49,643 bases of DNA from NCBI GenBank assembly GCA_910577525.1, contig CAJTLI010000018.1, positions 1 to 49,643 on the forward strand, read 5' to 3'. Source of the DNA: an uncultured Oscillospiraceae bacterium (lineage in GTDB: Bacteria > Bacillota > Clostridia > Oscillospirales > Oscillospiraceae). Position 1 is the stretch's first letter. Each line of letters opens with the position of its first letter. The position numbers were made by a program, and so were the translations under genes. Below the pieces are notes generated by a model. That model was not told the DNA's origin and ran no database searches. It saw nothing but the letters and a program-made list of their open reading frames with translations. Shown piece after piece: positions 43,516-49,643 of the stretch.

Positions 43516-44952
43516 TTAGGTTTTTAATTCAAAGGTATGGAAATTTACACTGCCAATTCCCTCAAATTTAAAATAGAGGGCGTGGACACCGGCCTCCAGG
43601 CTCAGTCCGGCCTCCCACGAAATATCGGGAGCAATGGATAGTTCAGCGCAGATGCGAGAAAAGTCAGGTATGTCCGATACCAGCATGGTTCCTTTACCTG
43701 TTCCGCTTGTTTCCACGCTGATGGTGGTGCGCTCTTTGATTTTAAAATACTTAAACCCCGCCACCGCGCCGTCCCGCATGTTGGCGATGTACTGATTCCC
43801 GTCTCCCTCCCGGTCCTTTCCGGCCTGGGTAAAATAGGGGTGAGCCTTCAGCCGCTTACGGGGATTTGAGCCGTCGTACCGTCCTACGCCGTCTCTGCTC
43901 CACAGGTTGCAGGCGATGCGGGCCTCGTACCGCCCCGCCCCCCGCAGCGGCCCGCCGTTCAGGCCGCAGGAGGTTGTCTCCGCCTGTTTGAAGCCGCCCT
44001 CCGGGGCGCGCTCCAGCTTTTCCGCGCAGGCCTGCCGGGAGTAGGAGTGCCGGTTGGTCTGCCGGTGATAGAAGATGTACCAGTCCGCCCCCAGGTTCAG
44101 CAGCCCGCCGTGGGTGTTGCCCAGGTAATTGAGGCCGTCCCGCTCCTCCGTGCGGCCGTCCAAAAACAGGTCGCCCAGGCTCACCAGGGTGCCGCCGAAG
44201 GTAAAGCCGCCGTCCGGGCGCTTGCTGGTCGCATAGCACAGCTCGTGGTTGTGCCGGGAGGAGTAAACGAATAGGTACTGATCCCCGTCTTTGCGGATGG
44301 AGCTGGCCTCAAAAAACTCGTGGTTGGGAAAGGAGCCGGGGCCCTCTTTGGGGAAGATGACCTTGGGTTCCCCCTTCATGGTCACCATGTCCCGTTCCAG
44401 CTCCACCACCGTTCCGCCGTCGTTGCGCAGCCTCACCCCGCCGGTGGCGATGGCGGGGGCGGGGGTGTAGAATCCGGAGTAGAGCCACACCCGGCCGTCA
44501 TCGTCTGCCAGCACCCCGGGGTCGAAGGGAAACTGGTCGCCCTTCCGGCGGCCCCAGACCGTGCCGTCGGGGTACTTCACGTGGCCCAGAAATTGATACT
44601 CACCCGCCGGGGTGTCGCACACGGCCACCCCCATGATTCCCATGAAGTCGAAGGCATAGTAGAGGTAGTACCGCCCGTCCGGCCCCCGGCACACGTCGGG
44701 GGCGAACAGCAGGCGCAGGCCCAGCTTGTTTTTGGGGTCCTGGTTTTTGCGGTAGATCACGCCTTCGCACCGCCAGTCCGACAGATCGTCCGCCGGGGCG
44801 GACCAGCACACGTAGTCGTTGACGCAGAAGATGGGGGCGTTGAATTTGTCGTGGGAGCCGTACACGTAGACCCGATCCCCGAACAGGTGAGGCTCGCCGT
44901 CGGGGACGTATTCCCAGGAGGGCAGATAGGGATTGAATGCCTGCTGTTTCAT
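43516..44952 (-). CDS. GH43 family glycoside hydrolase (arabinofuranosidase/xylosidase type)
   Basis: A 478-residue protein with no signal peptide, so cytoplasmic. The five-bladed propeller begins FNPYLPSWEYVPDGEPHLF, with the catalytic base Asp in PDGEP. VYVYGSHD, APDVCRGPDGRYYLYYA, the pKa-modulating Asp in FDPGVL and the acid Glu in HEFFEASSIRKDG follow. From about residue 350 a beta-sandwich module (FKYFKIKERTTISVETSGTG to LYFKFEGIGSVNFHTFE) resembles CBM6. It removes arabinose or xylose from imported oligosaccharides and supplies the pentose operon. The ATG at 44952 has SD GGAGG. The stop codon overlaps a dispersed repeat motif. Confidence 0.9.
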   Translation of the reverse strand: MKQQAFNPYLPSWEYVPDGEPHLFGDRVYVYGSHDKFNAPIFCVNDYVCWSAPADDLSDWRCEGVIYRKNQDPKNKLGLRLLFAPDVCRGPDGRYYLYYAFDFMGIMGVAVCDTPAGEYQFLGHVKYPDGTVWGRRKGDQFPFDPGVLADDDGRVWLYSGFYTPAPAIATGGVRLRNDGGTVVELERDMVTMKGEPKVIFPKEGPGSFPNHEFFEASSIRKDGDQYLFVYSSRHNHELCYATSKRPDGGFTFGGTLVSLGDLFLDGRTEERDGLNYLGNTHGGLLNLGADWYIFYHRQTNRHSYSRQACAEKLERAPEGGFKQAETTSCGLNGGPLRGAGRYEARIACNLWSRDGVGRYDGSNPRKRLKAHPYFTQAGKDREGDGNQYIANMRDGAVAGFKYFKIKERTTISVETSGTGKGTMLVSDIPDFSRICAELSIAPDISWEAGLSLEAGVHALYFKFEGIGSVNFHTFELKT

Positions 44953-44985
44953 GAATCGGAACCTCCACCATGTTTTTACGACAGC

Positions 44986-44991
44986 ATTATA
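44986..44991 (-). promoter_or_regulatory. -10 box of the GH43 gene
   Basis: A perfect TATAAT on the minus strand 34 bases before the GH43 start; the matching -35 is poor (AAGACA at 17 bases), suggesting activator dependence. Two TTCATAAAT direct repeats lie further upstream (about 45021 and 45040) and could be an AraC-type site. Confidence 0.4.
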
Positions 44992-45069
44992 CCAGCTGCC
45001 GGTCAAATTGTCTTGCCCACTTCATAAATTGTCAGTCTGGTTTCATAAATGGCAAATACGTCCGGAGTG

Positions 45070-45107
45070 AAAAAGCGACCGGCCATGCCTTTTGGACATG
45101 ACCGGTC
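45070..45107 (-). terminator. Terminator downstream of the second permuted GH3 gene
   Basis: On the minus strand GACCGGTCATGTCC pairs with GGCATGGCCGGTC (45107-45077, one mismatch) around AAAA, followed by GCTTTTT. It lies about 105 bases past the GH3 stop. Confidence 0.7.
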
Positions 45108-45211
45108 ATGAGACTGTTTGAGATGATGCCTGATATCTTCCCGCGGCAGGGTCAATGGCGCCGGCCGGCGGCGCTTAATGTCCGCCGCGCTGGGTTTTGC
45201 CCGGTGTGCCT

Positions 45212-48200
45212 TTACCCGCGCTCCTTCTTCCGCCACATGGCAAAGATGGCCGCGGCGCCGGCGATTTCCAGGATGGCGATGCACACCCACGCAGCCTTCA
45301 GGCCGGTTTGCCACGGGGCCTCGGAATAGCTGACTCTGGAGTCCGGGGTGAGGCCGAGCATCGCGTTGGAGTTGACCATGTTGTACAGCCTCCGGTGGGC
45401 CGCATCCTGGAGGCAGTAGACCGTGGTCGCGCTGTCCTTGTCCCGCAGGCAGCTTTTCAGCGTCGCCTCCGGGGACTGGTTCGGCAGCAGGCAGACGTCG
45501 GTGCCAAGGGTGTGGAGGCCGAAGTCCGTGTTCATATAGCCGTTGATCGTTCCGCCGGCGTCGGTGTAGCTGGTGCCGGTAAAGCCGCACTCGGCCCGCA
45601 GAATGCCGGAGACGATGGGGCTTGCGCCGGACCACACGCCGCCGATGCGGTTGTAGCTGGTCATAATGGCGAGGGCGCCGGTCATCTCATGGGACACGAG
45701 CTGATAGCTTCCATCGGACTGGCTCTCATAGCTCTTGACCTCCATCTTCGCCTCTTTGGCGTAGATCTCCCAGGGGCGCATATAGATCTCACGCAGCGCC
45801 TGCTCGTTGACGAAGGAGGTATAGGTGGCGTTGGAGCCGGAGCCGTTGGCGCCCTGGCGCGCCGTCTCCTGCTCGTTCAGGGCGCAGTGCTTGAGGAGGG
45901 TCACAAGCCCCTTCTCCGCGGCGGCGGCGCACTCGATGGCGGCCATCTTTCCGGCGAGCAGGCCGTCCTCGGAGTAATACTCGTAGTTCCGGCCGCCAAA
46001 AGCGGAGCGGTGGGTGTCGGCGCCGGGGCCGAAGAGATAGGTCACGGAGGCGCCGGCGTTAGTCACGTTCCGCTGTGCCTGAGCTTCCTCCGCCAGCGCG
46101 TCGCCATACTTCGCGGCCAGCTCCAGGTTCCACGTCGCGGAGAGCGCGACCTCGGCAAAGTGCGGGTAGTAGGTGTCCACGCCGCTCAGCACGAAGCTGT
46201 AAAGCCCCGCGGGTCCGTCGCATCCGTAGGCGTAAGGGATGCCGTATTCTTCAAGGGGATACTCGGTCCAGCCGCCGCCTCCAAAGGAGACGGTCAGCTC
46301 ATCCAGCGTGAGCTGCTCGATAAAGGTCTGCCACTGGGGGTCGTCGTAATCCAGGCCGCGCACATTGATGAGCTGGATTCCCGCGTCCTTTCCGGTGGTG
46401 GGCATGGCCGAAATGCCGTAGTCTACAGGGTACGCGTCGCCCTGATCGGGCTTATAGGTTCGCAGGCAGCCGATGACGTAATCGTTTGCCACAAGGTCGC
46501 CGCCGGTGGGGCTGGTGGGGAAGCTGGCCGCGAAGTCCTTGCGGGTGAAGTTGGTGGAATAGCCGGAGCCTGTGGAATTTTCGGTGTACTCCTTGAACTT
46601 CCAGTTCAGGTCGGTGTCAAAGAGGTTTTCCGCCGCGATCAGATCTCCGGTACGCTTTTCGCCGTCTTTGAATTCCAGCTTGCTCTGCTGATTGTAGACA
46701 TAGCACTTGGAGCTGTCGCCGTCCGAAATGGAGGCCCAGCTGTGGCGTTTTCAGACAGGTAGAACTTGTAATCGCCGGCGTCCAGAATATAGCACCGGGC
46801 GTCCTTGTAATCGTAGGAGGCGATATAGTCCCGCTGGACGCGGACCTCGACGGTCTCGCTTGCGCCGGGCTCAATGACGCCGGTCTTCCCAAAGCCGCCG
46901 AGAACGACGTGGGACTTCTCGACAGACCCATTGTAGTCATAAGGGGCGCTGACGTAGATCTGGACGACCTGCTTGCCCGGGGCCGCGCCGGTGTTTGTCA
47001 CCGCGACCTGGAACACCCACTCGTTGGCCGCGCCGTCATAAACAGGGGCGCCGTCGTAGCTCATGTCAAAGGTGGTGTAGCTCAGACCGTAGCCAAAGGG
47101 ATAGACCACGGCCCGGTCATAGTCGAAGCCGGCGTAATTTCCCCGCGCCGCCTCATAGGCCGCCGTCTCATAGTAGCGGTAGCCGACATAGATGCCCTCC
47201 TCGTACTCCACGGTGAAGGCCTGCCCGGTGAGGCAGTAGAATTCTTCGGCGTCGCCCACGCCGGGAAGGGAGGTGGTGTTGGTGTACTCATAGAGGCCCA
47301 CGTTCTGGTAGGTGGGATCGGCCTTCAGGTCCCTGGGATAAGTGTCCACCAGATGGCCGGAGGGATTGGTGGTGCCGTTGAGGATCTCGGCCAGGGCCTG
47401 CGCGCCGGTCAGTCCCAGGCCGCCGACCCAGAACGCGCCCTTGATGTTGGAGAAGTCGTAGCTCTTCTTGGTGTAGGGATCGGTATAACGCGCGCCGTCG
47501 GCGATAAAGCCCAGCTCCATGGTGTTGGGGCTCATGACCAGGACGATGACTGTGTCAAAATTCTGGCACGCATACTCCAGCAGCCGGAGCTCTTTATCCG
47601 AGGGGGAGAGCTTGGTGCGGTTGTTTTCCCCGGCGCCCATATCCTTGGCAGGGTCGGTGCCCTCGCCGGTGGCGCGGCGGAGGGTGACGATGGCGGCGTC
47701 ATGATAGTCCTTGAGGGACGCCGTGACATCACTGGGGCAGTTGCGTACGTCCAGCTCCATGAGCTCGTCGAAGCTATAGTTGGAGTTGGCGGAGGAATAG
47801 CGGTCATAGTAATCGTTGACGACCGGGTTCACGGTAAAGCCCGCCGCCTCAAAGCCGTCCTTCATGGAAATGGCGGAGCTGTTGGAGTAGGGGTCGTCGC
47901 CCGGTCCCGTGACATAGTGGAGAGAGTTCACGCCGAGCAGGGTGATCTTTGCGCTCTTGGAGATAGGCAGCGCGTTCCCCTCGTTTTTAAGCAGCACCAC
48001 GCCCTCGGAGACGATCTCGTTGTTGACGGAGGCGGAGAGGGCCTTTGACTCCTCCGTGGTGTGGGTGGTAAACTCGTAATAGGCCTCGCCGTCCATAGAA
48101 CCCGCCTGCTCGGACTGGGTCACAGAGACCTTCCCCGCGCCGAAAAAGCTGTCCATCGCCCCGGAGTAGGCGTTCATCGAGACCTGCGCGACGATACCGA

Positions 48201-48873
48201 GAACCAGAACCACCGCCATTGCCGCCGCGATGACAGCGGTGGCGCGGGTGCGGCGCTTGGCCCGGACCTTCGCCGGGTCCTGGGCGCGGCTGGCGGCGAG
48301 GGCCTCCTGCTGCGCCGCGGACTCGTTTTTCAGGGAGAAAACGGCGCTGAAGGCCTTGACGGCGCAGCCGGCCAGCATCGCGGCGACCAGCACGTAGCAC
48401 CACCAGCCCAAGGTGTAGGTCCCCTGCTCGATGGCCATTTTCATGTAGGAGACCAGGTGGTTGCCAACCGTTTTTGCCGCGAAGTAGGGGGCGCTGGAGT
48501 AGACGAAGGCGCCGAAGAGCATTGCCGCCGCCGCGATAAACTCGATGAACGCCTTTTTGCGGTAGAGCGCGTTTTTCAGCATCACGCTGTTCACAATCAG
48601 GGCGAGCACCGGCAAGAACATGCCGAGGAACAGCCAGATGTTGAAGTTGAAGGCGGAGACGCCGCCGATGTAAATAGAGGGGCCCCACCAGTAGAAAATG
48701 GCCTGCCAGCCAAGGAAGTTATGTCCCCCCGCCGCGCCGAAGGTGTAGTCGGATTCCACGCCGTCCAGCCGGATATTCAGGATCGGCAGGAAGTTGGTGA
48801 GGACCGCGGCCAAAAGCGCCGCCAGGCCGACGATCAGCGAAATGCGTTTTATGGTCTTGATCTTGTCTGTCAT
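45212..48873 (-). CDS. Permuted GH3 glycoside hydrolase with multi-helix N-terminal domain (frameshifted)
   Basis: The start is the ATG at 48873. Residues 1-240 carry about five membrane helices (MTDKIKTIKRISLIVGLAAL onward). The GH3 C-terminal domain follows (EGVVLLKNEGNALPI), then a fibronectin-III-like domain after YPFGYGLSYTTF. The GH3 barrel comes last (GCDGPAGLYSF, KHCALNEQET, nucleophile region GTSYTDAGG), with a C-terminal helix (AAWVCIAILEIAGAAAIFAM). At about 46736-46742 the frame breaks: FYLSENATA is followed by WASISDGDSSKCYVYN in the next frame. The 3662-base span is one short of 1221 codons, giving a 1220-residue protein if repaired. As written, translation ends at 46639 before the catalytic barrel. 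The lipoprotein gene upstream lies 12 bases away. Confidence 0.82.
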
Positions 48874-48885
48874 GTCGTTCCCTTC

Positions 48886-49467
48886 TTACTGTGCCAGCGG
48901 AATGTCCACAATGCCGCTGCTCATTCCGGCGCTGTACCGCACGCCCACGATGGTGAGGACGCCGTCCACCTCCCGCGCCTCATAGATCGTAAACTCGTCC
49001 ACCTGGACGGGAAGGCTCCCGTCCTCCTTTTCCGACCATACGACGGACGTATAGCTCTCGCTGGAGCCGGACTGGATATGGATCAGGCCGTTGTTCCCCT
49101 CCGCGTTCGCCGCGTCATAGAGCTCCGCGTCGGCGGAAAACTGCTGCATGGCGCCGAGAGAACTGGATCTCATTTCATCAAAATGGAATCGGTAAACAAC
49201 GTTTCCCGCCATTTCCGGCGCCACAACAGGTTCGCTGTCGCCGCCGGACGAGGAATCGTCCCCGCCGGGACCGCCGGGGCCGCCTCCCCCGGGGCCTTCG
49301 CTCTCGACGGAACCGGGTGTTTCGCTTGGAACCGGCTCCGGAGAGTCGCTCTGGACGCTCCCCACGCTCTCTCCGATGGTGGGCGGGATGAGCCCGGTGC
49401 AGCCGGGCAGCGCCAGACACAGGATGAACGCCAGAGCCAGCAAAAGGGTTGCTCTTTGTTGTTTCAT
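48886..49467 (-). CDS. Secreted lipoprotein of the second GH3 locus
   Basis: 193 residues from the ATG at 49467 (SD GAGGAGG). The start MKQQRATLLLALAFILCLAL ends in lipobox PGC. A Ser/Glu/Pro and Gly-rich linker (residues 25-90) is followed by a beta-rich domain (GNVVYRFHFDEMRSSSLGAM to VGVRYSAGMSSGIVDIPLAQ). No named family. The layout of signal, low-complexity linker and compact domain, next to a permuted GH3 gene, parallels the lipoprotein at 3913-4668. It probably serves the same surface assembly. Confidence 0.75.
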   Translation of the reverse strand: MKQQRATLLLALAFILCLALPGCTGLIPPTIGESVGSVQSDSPEPVPSETPGSVESEGPGGGGPGGPGGDDSSSGGDSEPVVAPEMAGNVVYRFHFDEMRSSSLGAMQQFSADAELYDAANAEGNNGLIHIQSGSSESYTSVVWSEKEDGSLPVQVDEFTIYEAREVDGVLTIVGVRYSAGMSSGIVDIPLAQ

Positions 49468-49588
49468 AATGCTCCTCCTCTGAATTGATGGTAACGCTAC
49501 TCTACCACGGTTTTGGACCAAGCCGCGTCCGTTGCATAATCTGCCGGTTCCATTTCACGTTTTGCAAAAAACCACCGCCGCCCCATTC

Positions 49589-49643
49589 TGAAGTGCGCCC
49601 AAAAAGTTAGACAAAAATAAGGCGGTAAAATTGTTCAAGCAGC
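49589..49643 (+). mobile_element. Left end of an IS3-like (IS150-group) insertion sequence, cut by window edge
   Basis: The sequence TGAAGTGCGCCCAAAAAGTTAG and the following bases resemble the TG...CCCAAAAAGTTAGACA terminal repeat typical of IS150-group elements. Transposase genes would lie beyond the edge. It sits about 120 bases upstream of the lipoprotein gene start and may separate that operon from its promoter. The call rests on a short motif. Confidence 0.5.

Noticed and set aside
46639..46760. Programmed ribosomal frameshifting in the second GH3 gene
   Set aside because: There is no slippery heptamer or poly-A/U run at the break and no reason for the family to use one; a one-base indel is simpler.

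Overview
The window is high-GC DNA from an anaerobic, Gram-positive-type bacterium. It is most likely a gut member of the Clostridia (Oscillospiraceae/Ruminococcaceae-like). This rests on lipobox lipoproteins, an ECF sigma/anti-sigma pair with the IDDDLI motif, a LytTR/GHKL two-component system, a UPF0340 protein, an M32 carboxypeptidase, DUF4867, S-layer homology repeats, clean TTGACA/TATAAT promoters with 17-base spacers, and permuted GH3 glucosidases like those known from rumen and gut Clostridia. Species cannot be assigned from the sequence alone.

Layout. 1-9.4 kb is a minus-strand glycan region: the start of a GH2 enzyme, then an operon (promoter at about 7.3 kb) of a GH3 lipoprotein, a small lipoprotein, a 4-TM protein and a doubly membrane-anchored permuted GH3. 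Upstream lies a LytTR response regulator/GHKL kinase pair, and a LytTR-type direct repeat sits just upstream of the GH3 promoter. 9.4-11.3 kb is an accessory patch: an AT-rich CPBP protease gene, strong terminators, a metallo-beta-lactamase remnant and one copy of a dispersed repeat. 11.3-16.3 kb is a sugar ABC transporter operon with a substrate-binding lipoprotein, two permeases, a membrane protein, a 43-residue secreted peptide and an XRE regulator. Three of these genes carry single-base frameshifts in G runs. Two tRNA-Ser genes follow.

16.9-30.3 kb is mostly plus-strand housekeeping: an aconitase-family hydratase, uvrB, a REP-associated tyrosine transposase (RAYT) running in frame into a YbaK deacylase, an M28 peptidase, an MmcQ protein, uvrA, a COG2426-type exporter, an M32 peptidase, UPF0340 and tRNA-Leu. 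The intact uvrB lies between two hairpin arrays in opposite orientation, and outside these lie a broken 5' end and a broken 3' end of uvrB. The RAYT follows directly. This nested structure is the most unusual feature of the window.

30.4-38 kb holds lysA, a MITE-like palindrome, a SnoaL-like gene, recD2, and a cell-envelope operon (repeat lipoprotein, ECF sigma, anti-sigma, SLH protein). 38-45 kb is a pentose operon (xylulokinase, DUF4867, sugar isomerase, split transketolase) with a divergently controlled GH43 arabinosidase/xylosidase. The transketolase N-subunit lacks about 90 central residues. 45-49.6 kb has a second lipoprotein plus permuted GH3 locus (GH3 frameshifted), and the left end of an IS3-like element at the window edge.

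Taken together, GH2/GH3/GH43 enzymes at the cell surface feed oligosaccharides to an ABC importer and pentoses to the isomerase-kinase-transketolase route, and the UvrABC repair genes sit in the middle. Start codons were moved from the longest ORF wherever a Shine-Dalgarno (SD) site and family N-terminus supported it.
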